Below are positions 7,253 through 17,485 of a stretch of 46,551 nt of DNA, one piece after another (positions within the stretch are counted from its first letter, which is position 1; each line of letters opens with the position of its first letter). The stretch is taken from positions 1 through 46,551 of the forward strand of contig CAINLR010000081.1 in NCBI GenBank assembly GCA_903850425.1, in the 5' to 3' direction. The notes under the pieces were generated by a model, which did not search any database, was not told where the DNA came from, and was given only the letters and a program-made list of their open reading frames with translations. The DNA comes from an uncultured Verrucomicrobia subdivision 3 bacterium (lineage in GTDB: Bacteria; Verrucomicrobiota; Verrucomicrobiia; Limisphaerales; UBA11358). Position numbers and translations under genes: made by a program.

Positions 7253-10021
7253 ATGACAAAACCAGCTAATTCAAATTCCATTTCCGGCATCGAATCCGCT
7301 CACGACATTCTCGGACAAACTCATCGCCGCGGGCTGCACCCGATTCTGGCGCCCAAAAGTGTCGCGGTCATCGGCGCAACCGAACGCAAACGCAGTGTTG
7401 GTCGCACCGTGATGACCAATTTAATCGAGGGCGGTTTTCCTGGAAAAATTTTCCCGGTCAATCCCATCCAGCCGACGATCCTCGGCCTGCAAGCCTATCC
7501 TAACGTGGCCGCGCTGCCGGAGGTTCCTGACCTCGCGGTCATCATCACGCCGCCGAAAACCGTGCCGGGCCTCATCAAAGAATGTGCCGCCGTCGGCATT
7601 CATGGCGTGATCATCATCTCCGCCGGCTTCAAAGAAGTCGGCGAGGAAGGCGTGGAGTTGGAGCGGCAGGTTTTGGCGGAGGCGAAACGCGGCAACATCC
7701 GCATCGTCGGCCCGAACTGCTTGGGCGTCATGGTGCCGGGACTGAAATTCAACGCCACGTTCGCCGCTGATATTGCGCGCCCGGGCAGCGTTGCTTTCTT
7801 GAGCCAGAGCGGTGCGCTGTGCACAGCGATTCTGGATTGGAGCTTGAAGGAGAATGTCGGGTTCAGCGCGTTCGTTTCGCTTGGCTCCATGCTCGATGTC
7901 GGCTGGGGCGATTTGATTTATCATCTCGGTGATGATCCGAATACCAAGAGCATCGTCATTTACATGGAATCCATCGGCGATGCGCGGGCGTTTCTTTCCG
8001 CCGCGCGCGAAGTGGCGTTGACGAAGCCCATCATCATCATCAAACCTGGCCGCACGGATGCGGCCGCGAAGGCCGCCGCGTCGCACACCGGTTCGCTCAC
8101 GGGCAGCGATGAAGTGTTGCAGGCGGCATTCCAGCGCGTGGGCGTTTTGCGTGTCGATACCATTTCCGAATTGTTCGACATGGCCGAAGTTCTCGCCAAG
8201 CAACCTCGCCCGAAAGGTCCGCGCCTGACCATTGTGACCAATGCCGGCGGCCCTGGCGTGCTCGCCACGGATATGCTGATTGGCAGCGGTGCACAACTCG
8301 CCGAGTTGTCGGCCGACACGATGGCCGCGCTGAACCAGATTTTGCCACCGACGTGGAGTCACAACAACCCAGTAGATGTTATCGGCGACGCCGGTGCTGA
8401 TCTTTACGCGAAGGCCGTGGACATCACCGCCAAAGATCCGAACACCGATGGATTGCTCGTTATTCTCACGCCGCAGGCCATGACCGACCCGACCGCGACC
8501 GCAGAGGAACTCAAGCCGTTCGCGCATATTGACGGCAAGCCGATCATCGCGAGCTGGATGGGGGTTGGTCAGGTTGAAGCCGGCGAAAACATTCTCAACG
8601 CCGCGAACATTCCGACGTTCAAATATCCTGACCGCGCCGCGAAGGCCTTTTACTACATGTGGGCCTACAGCGAGAATCTGCGTTCGCTTTATGAAACGCC
8701 GTCCGCTCCTGTGTCCAATGGTCGGGGCGACATTGACCGCGAGCAGGCGGAGAAAATCATTGCTACCGTGCGCAAATCGGGGCGCACGATTTTGACCGAA
8801 TTTGAGTCCAAAAAACTGCTGGCTGCTTATGGCATTCCGACGGTCGAGACGCACATCGCCCTGACTGAAAATGACGCGGTGAAAGAGGCCGCCCGGCTCG
8901 GTTTCCCGGTCGTGCTGAAATTGCATTCCGAAACCATCACGCACAAAACCGATGTCGGCGGCGTGCAGTTAAACTTGCGCACGGCCTCGGCGGTGCGTCA
9001 GGCGTGGAAATCAATCGAATCCTCTTGCACCAAAAAAGTTGGCAAGGAGCATTTCTGCGGCGTCACCGTGCAGCCGATGATCAAGCTCGATGGTTACGAA
9101 ATCATCATCGGCAGCAGCATTGATCCGCAATTTGGCCCGGTGCTGCTCTTCGGCACGGGCGGCCAACTGGTGGAAGTGTTCAAAGACCGCGCGCTCGGGT
9201 TGCCACCGCTGAATGCGACGCTCGCGCGCCGCATGATGGAACGCACCAAGATTTTCACCGCGCTCAAAGGCGTGCGCGGCCGCAAGGCGTCGGACATCGC
9301 CGCGCTCGAACAATTGCTCGTGCGTTTCAGCCAGCTTGTCGTCGAGCAGCCGTGGATCTCGGAAATTGACATCAATCCCCTGCTCGTCTCCTCCGAGCGG
9401 ATTTTTGCGCTCGACGGCCGCGTCGTGCTGCACGATCCAAAGACGCCGGAAGACCAATTGCCCAAGCCGGCCATCCGCCCGTATCCAGTGCAATATGTGA
9501 AGCCGTGGAAAATGAAGAACAAGGCCCCGGTCACCCTCCGTCCGATCCGGCCCGAAGACGAACCGATGATGGTGAAGTTCCACGAGACCCTCTCGGAAGA
9601 AAGCGTTTATCACCGGTATTTCAGCGCGCTCAACCTTTCCCAGCGCATCACGCACGAACGATTGACGCGCATTTGCTTCAACGATTACGACCGCGAAATC
9701 GCCTTGGTCGCCGAACTGAAACCGGCCAAGGAAACAGAAGAGAGTAAGATTCTGGGCGTCGGACGCTTGAGCAAGCAGCACGGCGCGAACGAGGCCGAGT
9801 TTGCCCTATTGGTAAACGACCAATGGCAGCGCCTGGGCTTGGGCCATGAATTGCTCAAGCAGCTCATCGAAGTGGGCCGCACCGAAAAACTGGCCCGCAT
9901 CGTCGGCACGATTCTCACCGATAACCATGCCATGCAGCACATCTGCAAAAAGCTTGGATTCAAAATGATCAACGACGAGGACCAACGCACCTGCACCGCC
10001 AGTTATATCTACTCAAAATAG
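7253..10021 (+). CDS. NDP-forming acyl-CoA synthetase fused to GNAT acetyltransferase
   Basis: A protein of 922 residues if started at the ATG at 7253; an in-frame ATG at 7172 would add 27 residues of no domain value. Order: CoA-binding Rossmann domain ([19 protein letters not shown]), succinyl-CoA-synthetase-like domains with [10 protein letters not shown], which matches the phosphohistidine loop, an ATP-grasp domain ([14 protein letters not shown] to EIDINPLLV), and a C-terminal GNAT domain from about residue 760 ([28 protein letters not shown]). It may convert acyl-CoA and ADP to acid and ATP, or act as a Pat-like protein lysine acetyltransferase; the retained His favours a working synthetase. 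It ends in a strong terminator, so is the last gene of its unit. Confidence 0.9.
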   Translation: MTKPANSNSISGIESAHDILGQTHRRGLHPILAPKSVAVIGATERKRSVGRTVMTNLIEGGFPGKIFPVNPIQPTILGLQAYPNVAALPEVPDLAVIITPPKTVPGLIKECAAVGIHGVIIISAGFKEVGEEGVELERQVLAEAKRGNIRIVGPNCLGVMVPGLKFNATFAADIARPGSVAFLSQSGALCTAILDWSLKENVGFSAFVSLGSMLDVGWGDLIYHLGDDPNTKSIVIYMESIGDARAFLSAAREVALTKPIIIIKPGRTDAAAKAAASHTGSLTGSDEVLQAAFQRVGVLRVDTISELFDMAEVLAKQPRPKGPRLTIVTNAGGPGVLATDMLIGSGAQLAELSADTMAALNQILPPTWSHNNPVDVIGDAGADLYAKAVDITAKDPNTDGLLVILTPQAMTDPTATAEELKPFAHIDGKPIIASWMGVGQVEAGENILNAANIPTFKYPDRAAKAFYYMWAYSENLRSLYETPSAPVSNGRGDIDREQAEKIIATVRKSGRTILTEFESKKLLAAYGIPTVETHIALTENDAVKEAARLGFPVVLKLHSETITHKTDVGGVQLNLRTASAVRQAWKSIESSCTKKVGKEHFCGVTVQPMIKLDGYEIIIGSSIDPQFGPVLLFGTGGQLVEVFKDRALGLPPLNATLARRMMERTKIFTALKGVRGRKASDIAALEQLLVRFSQLVVEQPWISEIDINPLLVSSERIFALDGRVVLHDPKTPEDQLPKPAIRPYPVQYVKPWKMKNKAPVTLRPIRPEDEPMMVKFHETLSEESVYHRYFSALNLSQRITHERLTRICFNDYDREIALVAELKPAKETEESKILGVGRLSKQHGANEAEFALLVNDQWQRLGLGHELLKQLIEVGRTEKLARIVGTILTDNHAMQHICKKLGFKMINDEDQRTCTASYIYSK

Positions 10022-10039
10022 AACGGCCTTCAATTGAAC

Positions 10040-10080
10040 AACGGGCTTTGGCACATGTTGACTGCCAAAGCCCGTTTTGG
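10040..10080 (+). terminator. Rho-independent terminator after the acyl-CoA synthetase gene
   Basis: A perfect 14-bp inverted repeat (AACGGGCTTTGGCA at 10040-10053 and its complement at 10063-10076) with a 9-nt loop is followed by TTTT counting the stem end, 19 bp after the stop codon. Confidence 0.85.
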
Positions 10081-10082
10081 TT

Positions 10083-10364
10083 TGGTGGGAAGCGAAAGTG
10101 GGTAACGGACTGAAGCCATTTGGAGGCGGGCGCATTGGTTCCGGCCACGGGGTTGGTTTGCGAAAGCAAGTAATCAAGGTTCGTGAATACCAAAGCCTGA
10201 CGAAGAATATGTTGTGGAATCCTCAACGCGCAGTGCCGAATGGTCTGCGTTGGCTCAAATAGCTCGACCGATGCCGCAAATCATGCCTGAGCCCATGACA
10301 GGTCTTCCTGCCAACCTCGGGTAGAAAGACCAACTTCGGTCGGGACATCAAGACCACACCAACC
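10083..10364. other. Intergenic stretch with no recognised gene
   Basis: Between the terminator above and the tgt stop codon there is no reading frame with recognisable protein features; a 61-codon TTG-initiated frame at 10077-10262 has no support. No repeat or RNA structure stood out. Confidence 0.5.
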
Positions 10365-11510
10365 TTACCGTTCGTCGCTTGCCAGTTTCCGCGCCGCCAG
10401 AATCTTTTGCGATGGTTTGTAGCTGGCGATGAAGTTGCGATGGTATTCCGCGAACGTCCCCGCTGCGATCGCCGCGCGCACTTCGGTCATCACTTTCAAA
10501 TACAGATGCGAGTTGTGGACGCTCACCATGCGCAGACCGAGAATTTCATTTGCGCGCAGCAGATGGCGCAGATACGCGCGCGTGAACGTGCGGCACGCGT
10601 AACATTCGCAACCTTCCTCGATCGGGCCAAAATCAGTTTTGTAAGCCGCGCCCTTGAGCGCGAATGCGCCGGTGTGCGTCACCGCTGTGCCGGTGCGCGC
10701 GATGCGCGTGGGCAGCACGCAGTCGAACATGTCCACGCCGCGCGCGATCAACTCGACCATTTGCGCGGGCGTGCCGAGGCCCATCGCGTAACGCGCCTTG
10801 TGCGCGGGCAGATGCGGCTCGGCTAGTTCGATGGCGCGCATCATTTCCGGTTCGGGTTCGCCGACGCTCACGCCGCCGATGGCGTAACCGTCGAATTCCA
10901 TTTCCACCAAAGCCTTCGCGCACTGCTCGCGCAACGCGGCGTCGCTGCCGCCCTGCACGATGCCGAAAACTTTCTGACCGTCGGCGCGCGGCTGTTCGCG
11001 ACATTCACGCGCCCAGCGGATGGTGCGTTCCACGGCGAGGCGCTGCTCCTTGGCAGGCGCGTCGTGCGGCGGACACTCGTCGAACACCATCGCGATGTCC
11101 GAGCCGAGCACGCGCTGGATTTCCATGGATTCCTTCGGCCCGATAAATAAAAGCGAGCCGTCGAGGTGCGAGCGGAATTCCACGCCGTGCTCTTTTACTT
11201 TGCGAATTTTGGCGAGGCTAAATACTTGGAAGCCGCCGCTGTCAGTGAGAATGGGCTTGTCCCAATTCATGAATTTGTGCAGTCCGCCCGCCGCCCGCAT
11301 GACCTCAAGGCCGGGGCGCAGATTGAGGTGATAGGTGTTGCCCAGAATGATCTGCGTGCCCATCTCGTTGAGTTCGCGCGGGTCGAGCGCCTTCACACTC
11401 GCCTGGGTGCCGACAGGCATGAACACGGGCGTCGCGATGACGCCGTGTGCGGTGGTCAATTTTCCAAGGCGCGCTTTCGTGGCCGTATCGGTTTTGAGGA
11501 GTTTAAACAT
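10365..11510 (-). CDS. tgt: tRNA-guanine(34) transglycosylase
   Basis: Exchanges guanine for preQ1 at the wobble base of GUN-anticodon tRNAs (queuosine pathway). The catalytic TDSGGFQVFSL segment, the FGIVQGG motif, the GGVSVGEP loop and the nucleophile region MFDCVLPTRIARTG are all present. The zinc site is CECYAC followed by a His in MVSVHNSH. Length 381 is normal for the bacterial enzyme. ATG at 11510. It is monocistronic as far as can be seen. Confidence 0.96.
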   Translation of the reverse strand: MFKLLKTDTATKARLGKLTTAHGVIATPVFMPVGTQASVKALDPRELNEMGTQIILGNTYHLNLRPGLEVMRAAGGLHKFMNWDKPILTDSGGFQVFSLAKIRKVKEHGVEFRSHLDGSLLFIGPKESMEIQRVLGSDIAMVFDECPPHDAPAKEQRLAVERTIRWARECREQPRADGQKVFGIVQGGSDAALREQCAKALVEMEFDGYAIGGVSVGEPEPEMMRAIELAEPHLPAHKARYAMGLGTPAQMVELIARGVDMFDCVLPTRIARTGTAVTHTGAFALKGAAYKTDFGPIEEGCECYACRTFTRAYLRHLLRANEILGLRMVSVHNSHLYLKVMTEVRAAIAAGTFAEYHRNFIASYKPSQKILAARKLASDER

Positions 11511-11840
11511 CGCGCGCAGGATAAATCAAAACCGGGGCGATTGAAGACGAAAGTTTCAAAGCAGGTGCGTTCAATTTGACCTGGGCACCTTGCGCAACGC
11601 GTCAGCGTCTTGGGGTGCGATGGCTGAGGGGCACAGGGCTGGCATCGCTTGCGCTTGGAACGAACGTCTGCGATTGGCTTGGTTGTTTCCCTGCGGCCCA
11701 AACGCGGTGTGCGCCCCGAACCCTCACCCCCTGCACTCGACGACGCTCCGCGCAGTTTGGAAATCAACCAGCAACGCGCGCGCCTCCGGGGATGTGCCGA
11801 GGCCAACGCGGATTACCAGCGGACCAGCGTCGCGGCTGCC
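11511..11840. other. Intergenic stretch, GC-rich, no gene recognised
   Basis: 330 bp between tgt and the ACT-domain gene. Several short frames are open through it but none has domain-like sequence. The right half looks as though it could be decayed or repeat-derived, but I found no second copy in this window. The tgt promoter should lie at its left end. Confidence 0.4.
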
Positions 11841-12365
11841 CTAATTTACTTCCGCCAACGAAACATCCACGAACAGATCGGCGGCAATTTTTTCCAGAGC
11901 CTTTTTCAAAGCAGCGAGGTCGCAGTCTGCGGGCAATTGCAACCGCGCGCCGGCCTTGAACAGCATCTCGCCGGACATCGGCGCGCTGACCACTTCGCTG
12001 AAAAATTCCTCGACGTTCACCTGCGCCCGCGCGAGGACGCTGGTGATTTCGCGGACGATGCCCGGACGGTCGCTGCCGACAATTTCCAGTTTCGTCTGTT
12101 TGCCGGGCGCTGCCGCTGCGACTGGCTGGTCGGCGCGCACGACGATTTGCAGACCGTTTTGCTGGAGAGTTTGCAGCGCGGCCAGCAGGGCGTTTTTTTT
12201 CTCCGCCGAAATTTCCACGCGCAAAATCCCGGCGAATTCCCCGCCGAGCCGGCACATGCGGCTTTCCAGCCAGTTGCCGCCGTGATCGGCCACGGCCCGC
12301 GCAATGGACTCGACCAACCCGGTGCGATCCGGGCTGATGATGGTCATGACCAAGGGAATTTGCAC
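11841..12365 (-). CDS. Double ACT-domain protein (GcvR-like)
   Basis: A 174-residue protein starting at a GTG (12365). Two ACT domains are visible: residues about 4-80 (VMTIISPDRTGLVESIARAV, with GGNWLESRM) and about 90-170 (LEIVGSDRPGIVREITSVLA, with NVEEF). This matches the glycine cleavage system repressor GcvR and its relatives, which bind amino acids and act through partner proteins. No gcv gene is nearby, so the regulated pathway is unknown. It lies 12 bp downstream of the small unknown gene and is probably co-transcribed. Confidence 0.82.
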   Translation of the reverse strand: MQIPLVMTIISPDRTGLVESIARAVADHGGNWLESRMCRLGGEFAGILRVEISAEKKNALLAALQTLQQNGLQIVVRADQPVAAAAPGKQTKLEIVGSDRPGIVREITSVLARAQVNVEEFFSEVVSAPMSGEMLFKAGARLQLPADCDLAALKKALEKIAADLFVDVSLAEVN

Positions 12366-12377
12366 GGCAGAAAATGG

Positions 12378-12782
12378 TTACGGCTGGCTGGTGATTTTGC
12401 GCCAGTCCACGCTCTGGGTGCCAGCGTAAATGGCAAAAGCTTTTTCGTTCTGAATCAACACGGCGCGCACGACGCTGGAATTATCGGCCCCGCTCAGTTC
12501 CAAAATACCTTCCGGGATAAACCCGGTCTTTTTATGCACGTAGATGAGAGCGAACACCGCCTGGGCAATGGCGATATACGGCAGTTCCTTGTAGGCCCCT
12601 TCCACCACGTCCTCGACCGCAGCGGCGAGAAACTCAAGCTGGTTCAGGAGGTGCGGAAATTTCGGCGCGCTGATCTGGGTGAATTCCAGTTTCCACTGCG
12701 GCAGTTGGCGCAAAACTTTTTGAGCGACGGCGGGCGTGATGCTCGCAGAGCCATGGTTTACGAATTTGGCGATTTCGGACAT
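12378..12782 (-). CDS. Small helical protein, possibly YkvA/DUF1232-like
   Basis: 134 residues, starting MSEIAKFVNHGSASITPA. The C-terminal half (a hydrophobic segment FALIYVHKKTGFIPEGILELSG followed by a VVRAVL helix) loosely resembles DUF1232 (YkvA) proteins, in which an IPD-like motif follows a hydrophobic stretch. The match is by eye and weak. Likely in an operon with the ACT-domain gene 12 bp downstream. Confidence 0.55.
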   Translation of the reverse strand: MSEIAKFVNHGSASITPAVAQKVLRQLPQWKLEFTQISAPKFPHLLNQLEFLAAAVEDVVEGAYKELPYIAIAQAVFALIYVHKKTGFIPEGILELSGADNSSVVRAVLIQNEKAFAIYAGTQSVDWRKITSQP

Positions 12783-12905
12783 GCGGGCAATCTAGTGAAT
12801 GCCGTGCCATCGTCCAAGTGAAATTGTCGCCGGAAAATTTCTGAAACCGATGGACAAGGTCGGGTTGCGACGATTGTCGGCCCGCGCTACGGGCACGACA
12901 ACAGC

Positions 12906-12984
12906 AGTGGAACAGGCATCTGCCGGTTCCGTTCCAGACCAATGCCTGCGCCATGAACTCGACCGGCAAGATGCCTGTCCCACT
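12906..12984. repeat. Palindromic repeat element (ACAGGCATCT family)
   Basis: A 79-bp element with imperfect 24-bp arms: the left arm reads AGTGG-ACAGGCATCT-GCCGGTTC and the right arm reads its complement with one extra A and two changes. It fills the gap between two leftward genes and would form a long RNA hairpin. A REP-like or terminator-like role is possible. No other copy of this family was seen in the window. Confidence 0.7.
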
Positions 12985-13049
12985 ACCCATTGACTGCCGC
13001 TGCGCCCGGCGACGGTGTTTAGCGCCACGCGACAAACGCCAACCCTGAC

Positions 13050-14510
13050 TTACAACTTGTAGAACTGCTCCCAATCTTTCCGCGGCGACACGCCAGCAAG
13101 CAGGCCGTTGGCGACCTTGTGATTGGTGATCTGTTTGGTTGCCGGATCGAAGCTCAGCTTGGCATTCACCCGCTGCGCGAGGATGCCCAGCGCCATCGCC
13201 TGGCACAGCGGACCGGCCACGGCAAACGATGAGCGGCATTTTTCCTCGCCTTTGACGGCCTTGAGAAAATTGGCCCAGTGATTGGACGAACTCTTCGGAA
13301 CCGGCGGCAATTTGGACGCCATCTCCTTGGCCTTCGCATCCGGTATTATTTTCAGCGTCGTGGCGTGCGAACCGCCTTTGAAGGTCAGGCCTTCGCCGTA
13401 AATCACCTTGCCCGGCGGCATTTTCTTCGTGTCAATCGCCCCGCTCGTGGGCGGCGGAATATCGCCGTCCACCACGGCCGCGCCCAGATCGCTCGGCAGC
13501 GGTGGCAGATTATTCACGCCGTCATACCAGGTCAGTTCGCACGGCGGTTGCGTGCCGCGTGCCGGGAAGCGAAATGCCAGCGTCGAAGCCTGCGGGAAAA
13601 TAAACGGGTTCCAGCCGACGAGCTTTACGGCTTCGACTTCTGTCGGCAAGCCGAGCTGTAAAAACTCATGCGCGGTGTCAAAAATGTGCGCGCCCCAATC
13701 ACCGAGCGCGCCGTTGCCGAAATCAAACCACGAGCGCCAGTCGCCGTTGATGTAGCCCTTGTTGTATTTATGCGGTTGTGCCGTCATTTGCCAGACATCC
13801 CAATCGAGCGTGGCAGGGATGGCTTCTTCGGGGAGGTAGCCGGTGAGTTTGCTGAAGGCAAATTTCGGCGTGTCGTGCCAGCGACGCGAGCTGTTCATGT
13901 AAGCCGTGATCTTGGTGACGTTTTTGATGATGCCGGCCTCAGTCCAGGCTTTGAACTGGAAATAGTTCGCCTCGGAATGCCCCTGGTTGCCCATTTGCGC
14001 GGCGACTTTGTATTTTTTCTCGGCCTGCATCATCAGCTCGATTTGACGGAAGCTGTGGCCCATTGGCTTTTCGCAATAGACGTGCTTGCCCAGCGACATC
14101 GCCAGCATCGCGATGGGAAAGTGAGAGAAGTCCGGCGTCCCCACGCTCACGGCGTCAATGTCCTTGCCCATCTTGTCAAACATCTGCCGGAAATCCTGGA
14201 AACGCGGCACGTTCGGGAACTTCTTCAGGATCGCCTGCGTATGCGGCGCGCCCATATCGGTGTCGCAGAGCGCGACAATATTTGCCAGCCCCGTCGCATA
14301 AATGCTGTTAATGTCATCCGCGCCCCGGTTGCCGATGCCGCAGCACGCGACGTTTACTTTGCCGCTCGGAGAGACTACGGTCGAGCCCTCCGCCGCGAAC
14401 AGCAGGCGCGGAGTAAAGATGGAAGCTGTGCCAGCCGTCAGGACGCCTTTCAGAAACGAGCGGCGGCGCATCGGCGTGGCAATTAGGTTTTTTTGGTGAC
14501 TGGATTTCAT
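13050..14510 (-). CDS. Gfo/Idh/MocA-family oxidoreductase, Tat-exported
   Basis: A 486-residue NAD(P)-dependent sugar or inositol dehydrogenase-like protein. The N-terminus carries a twin-arginine signal (MRRRSFLKG followed by a hydrophobic stretch ending near LLFAAEG), so it is exported folded with its cofactor. The Rossmann motif is NVACCGIGNRGADD, and EKPMGHSF is the family EKP motif. The sequence is of the secreted type common in Verrucomicrobiota and Planctomycetota sugar-degradation loci. The ThuA-DUF1080 gene lies just upstream in the same direction (30 bp), suggesting joint function on an oxidised or keto-sugar. Confidence 0.92.
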   Translation of the reverse strand: MKSSHQKNLIATPMRRRSFLKGVLTAGTASIFTPRLLFAAEGSTVVSPSGKVNVACCGIGNRGADDINSIYATGLANIVALCDTDMGAPHTQAILKKFPNVPRFQDFRQMFDKMGKDIDAVSVGTPDFSHFPIAMLAMSLGKHVYCEKPMGHSFRQIELMMQAEKKYKVAAQMGNQGHSEANYFQFKAWTEAGIIKNVTKITAYMNSSRRWHDTPKFAFSKLTGYLPEEAIPATLDWDVWQMTAQPHKYNKGYINGDWRSWFDFGNGALGDWGAHIFDTAHEFLQLGLPTEVEAVKLVGWNPFIFPQASTLAFRFPARGTQPPCELTWYDGVNNLPPLPSDLGAAVVDGDIPPPTSGAIDTKKMPPGKVIYGEGLTFKGGSHATTLKIIPDAKAKEMASKLPPVPKSSSNHWANFLKAVKGEEKCRSSFAVAGPLCQAMALGILAQRVNAKLSFDPATKQITNHKVANGLLAGVSPRKDWEQFYKL

Positions 14511-14540
14511 AGGAATATCATTTGTTATTAGAGAATGAGT

Positions 14541-16187
14541 TCAGTTGCCGGGCAGCACCCGGATCTTGAGATTGCGGAAGGAAACTTCGTTGCCGTGATC
14601 TTGTAGGAGAATATGCCCGTCGGCCCATTCGCCAAATTCAGGAATGTTGTGAAACTTACTGCCGGCCACGATCTGCCGAAATTCGTCTGTGTTGCGGTCG
14701 AACTCCACCGTCTTCTCACCGTTCAGCCAGAAGGTAACGTGTTTGCCCTCCGCCAATATCCGCGCCTGATTCCATTCGCCCATCGGATTGACTTTCTTGT
14801 CCTTGGGCGCGGGAATCAGATCATAGAGCGAGCCGATGGTGCGGTTACCGTTCTTGCCGAGCTTGGCGTCGGGATGCCGCACGTCATCGAGAACCTGAAA
14901 TTCCATGCCGATGGCCGAGCCGACGGCGGTCTTCTCGCCCGTCTTCTTGTCAATGGGCGAAATATTCGGCTGCACGAAAATCTTGATGCCGCTATTCGCG
15001 CCGGGCGTGATCTTAAAATCCGCTTTGAGTTCAAAATTCGCATACCGTTCGCGCGTGATGATGTCGCCGCCGGCCGCCGATTCCTGACCGCCGTTTTCAT
15101 GCACGGTCAGCACGCCCTCTTTCATGGACCAGCCACTCTTGGGAAAACTGTCCGACTTCGGGGTGCGCCAGCCTGCCCCGGTCTTGCCATCCCAGAGCAA
15201 CTTCCAGCCGGCCGCTTTCTCCGCTGCCGTCAAAACATTGAGCGCCGCCGCCGGTGATTTCTTCGCCGCCGCCACCGCCGCTGGGGCCACGAAAATGGGA
15301 TTCGTGTAAGCCCCGGGAGCCGCCGTCGCGAGATTTGGTGTCACGTCCGCCGCCACTTCTCCCAATGCCCATTTGATGCCGCCGACGAGAATCTGCTGGA
15401 AAGTCGGGTTCGTCCAAACGTCCTCGCGATGCCCCATGGCAGTATACCAGACCCGGCCCTGCCCTTCCTTGCGCGCCCAGGTGTTCGGATACGCCGGGCG
15501 CTCATACATCGCGCCTTTCATGTGCGGCGCGTCAATCACCGTCAGCGCATGATCGTCCGGTGCAAAATCCTTCAGCGAATACCATTCTTCCTGGAACGCA
15601 AAACTGTCGCCCACTTTTTCAAACCCCGGGAAACGCGGATCAATCACTTTGTTCGTCGCCACCTGCTGCGCGCCATGAATGATGAATTCGCCACCGATGA
15701 AACAGGCGTAAGGATCCGCGTCCTTGCCGTGGTTGGCATAGCGATCCGGGCCTTTCTTCGATTCATTGGCCGTATGAAACGTATCCGTGGCGGCGTGTGT
15801 GCCGATGAATCCTTTGCCGCCGCGCACATAATCAAACAGCGCCTGTTTGCCGGCGGGCGTCATCGGCGGCTGCTTGTCCGTGCCTTCACTGCACAGGTCG
15901 CCAGTGGTGTAAAAGAACACCGCATCAAACTGAGCGAGATATTCCTTGCTGAACTTGGAGCCGTCTTTGGAAAACTCAAACTGCCAACCGTTCGGTGGCC
16001 CCAGTTCCAGCAACACCTTCTCGGCGTAACTGGGCTGGCCGTTCTTCCACGAGATCACCGAATGCTCAAAACCGCTGGATTTGGTGAAGAAAAGAATCTT
16101 CTTGGGTGCCGCCGTGGCGGTGACCGCCGCCGCCAGGACCAAACTGGTGAAAAGAAAAACGCGGGCGCAGAGTTGTGTAACTTTCAT
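14541..16187 (-). CDS. Secreted ThuA domain plus DUF1080 protein
   Basis: 548 residues with an N-terminal signal peptide (hydrophobic to about residue 27, AxA-type site). Residues about 28-270 are a ThuA (trehalose-utilisation, glutamine amidotransferase-like) domain with FFTKSSGFEHSVI, FIGTHAATDTFH and GRVWYTAMGHRED. Residues about 325-545 are DUF1080, a jelly-roll domain now linked to 3-keto-disaccharide hydrolysis (WKLLWDGKTGAGWRTP, then NSGIKIFVQ). The neighbouring Gfo/Idh/MocA oxidoreductase fits a 3-keto-glycoside route; this functional link is inference. Confidence 0.9.
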   Translation of the reverse strand: MKVTQLCARVFLFTSLVLAAAVTATAAPKKILFFTKSSGFEHSVISWKNGQPSYAEKVLLELGPPNGWQFEFSKDGSKFSKEYLAQFDAVFFYTTGDLCSEGTDKQPPMTPAGKQALFDYVRGGKGFIGTHAATDTFHTANESKKGPDRYANHGKDADPYACFIGGEFIIHGAQQVATNKVIDPRFPGFEKVGDSFAFQEEWYSLKDFAPDDHALTVIDAPHMKGAMYERPAYPNTWARKEGQGRVWYTAMGHREDVWTNPTFQQILVGGIKWALGEVAADVTPNLATAAPGAYTNPIFVAPAAVAAAKKSPAAALNVLTAAEKAAGWKLLWDGKTGAGWRTPKSDSFPKSGWSMKEGVLTVHENGGQESAAGGDIITRERYANFELKADFKITPGANSGIKIFVQPNISPIDKKTGEKTAVGSAIGMEFQVLDDVRHPDAKLGKNGNRTIGSLYDLIPAPKDKKVNPMGEWNQARILAEGKHVTFWLNGEKTVEFDRNTDEFRQIVAGSKFHNIPEFGEWADGHILLQDHGNEVSFRNLKIRVLPGN

Positions 16188-16303
16188 GTGTTTCGGAATT
16201 GGACGGATTATCCCCCGAATCGGTTACGATTCAAATCTTTCTTGGATTTTGAAAAATCAATGTTTCCTCCCGGTTTCATCTGTGGCTAAATCTGCCGGAC
16301 AAA

Positions 16304-17185
16304 ATGCAAGACCTCATCGCCAAAGCCGCGACGCTGCTGGAAGCGTTGCCCTACATCCAAAAATTCAGCGGCGAAACCTTCGTCGTCAAATACGGCGGCT
16401 CCTTCATGGACTCGCCCGACGCCGCCGTTCGCACCGGCGTGGCCCGCGACATCGTTTTTCTCGAAGCCGTCGAAATCAACCCCGTCGTCGTCCACGGCGG
16501 CGGCAAAGCCATCACCCGCGCCATGGAAAAAGCCGGGCTCAAGGCCAACTTCATCCAAGGCCAGCGCGTCACCGACGAAGCCACCGTGCAAATCGTGGAC
16601 GACGTCCTGTCGCGCGAAATCAATCCTGAAGTCGTCAAAACCATCAACGCCCTCGGCGGCCAGGCCGTCGGTTTCGCCGGTCCGGACATCTTCAAATGCA
16701 AAAAACTTTACCTCGACGACAAAGAAAATCCCGGCCAGAAAATTGACATCGGCTACGTCGGCGAAGTCATCGAAGTGAACGTCGCGCCGCTCAAGGAATG
16801 CATCTGGTGCGGCCACACGCCGGTCATCAGCCCCACCGCACGGGGCGAGGACGGCAAGATTTACAACTGCAACGCCGACGTGGCCGCCGCCATGTGCGCC
16901 ATTGCCCTCAACGCCAAACGCCTCGTCTTCATGAGCGATGTGCCCGGCCTGATGCGCGATTTCAAAGACCCGGCCACCCTCATCACCCATCTGCAAATTG
17001 ATGAAGTGCCCGCCCTCAAAGCCGCCGGCATTGTGGACAAAGGCATGATTCCCAAAGTGGACAGCGCCGTGAACGCCATCAAAGCCGGCGTGGAAAAGGT
17101 ATCCTTCGTGGACGGCCGCGTGTCGCATTCCGTCCTGATGGAAATCTTCACCGATGCCGGCGTGGGCACCGAAGTCGTGCTGTGA
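16304..17185 (+). CDS. argB: Acetylglutamate kinase
   Basis: Phosphorylates N-acetylglutamate in arginine synthesis. Motifs: FVVKYGGSFMDSP at the nucleotide site, NPVVVHGGGKAITRAM, GQRVTDEATVQIVDDVL, and GMIPKVDSAVNAIKAGV near the C-terminus, with a final VSHSVLMEIFTDAGVGTEVV. 293 residues is typical. It is followed by about 3.2 kb of repeats and fragments before argD and argF, in the same direction, so an ancestral arg cluster appears to have been split here. Confidence 0.95.
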   Translation: MQDLIAKAATLLEALPYIQKFSGETFVVKYGGSFMDSPDAAVRTGVARDIVFLEAVEINPVVVHGGGKAITRAMEKAGLKANFIQGQRVTDEATVQIVDDVLSREINPEVVKTINALGGQAVGFAGPDIFKCKKLYLDDKENPGQKIDIGYVGEVIEVNVAPLKECIWCGHTPVISPTARGEDGKIYNCNADVAAAMCAIALNAKRLVFMSDVPGLMRDFKDPATLITHLQIDEVPALKAAGIVDKGMIPKVDSAVNAIKAGVEKVSFVDGRVSHSVLMEIFTDAGVGTEVVL

Positions 17186-17485
17186 TTTGGCTTGGGGAAG
17201 GGAAAAGCCATCATCCCCACCGCGCCGGTCCGCTGCCCGGCTGGAAATAATTTGCGAAAATCGCTTGCGCCGCCGCCGATGGTGCTTATGATGGCTCCCA
17301 TCCACCACAAATCTTTCTGATGCTTCATCAGATTTCTTTGCGGTCGGGGCTGAGGAAACCATGAGCCGGGCAAGGCATGCGGAGTCAGGGTTGGATCGAA
17401 ACAGAATCAAGTTGTTCCCGATTCTGTTTCCCTCAAGGAGAAGCTTTGTCCCCTGCTCCCGGCAGTCCCCGGCACCAAATCCCCG
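17186..17485. other. Intergenic leader of the 21-bp array
   Basis: No gene. It contains an imperfect hairpin around 17306-17336 (CTGATG/CATCAG core) and the perfect hairpin at 17398-17430 listed separately. Beyond about 17465 it grades into the tandem array. Confidence 0.4.
17398..17430. repeat. Perfect 11-bp inverted repeat ahead of the 21-bp array
   Basis: GAAACAGAATC at 17398-17408 and its exact complement at 17420-17430 enclose an 11-nt loop, about 55 bp before the first complete 21-bp unit. It could be a transcription stop for argB (no clear T-tract) or a landmark of the array. Confidence 0.6.

Noticed and set aside
7421-8944. A 507-codon minus-strand reading frame opposite the acyl-CoA synthetase gene
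   Set aside because: It is fully antisense to a well-supported gene, has the low-complexity His/Arg-rich composition expected from the complement of GC-rich codons, and shows no domain.
10077-10262. A 61-codon frame after the acyl-CoA synthetase terminator
   Set aside because: Starts at a TTG overlapping the terminator, no domain or conserved context.
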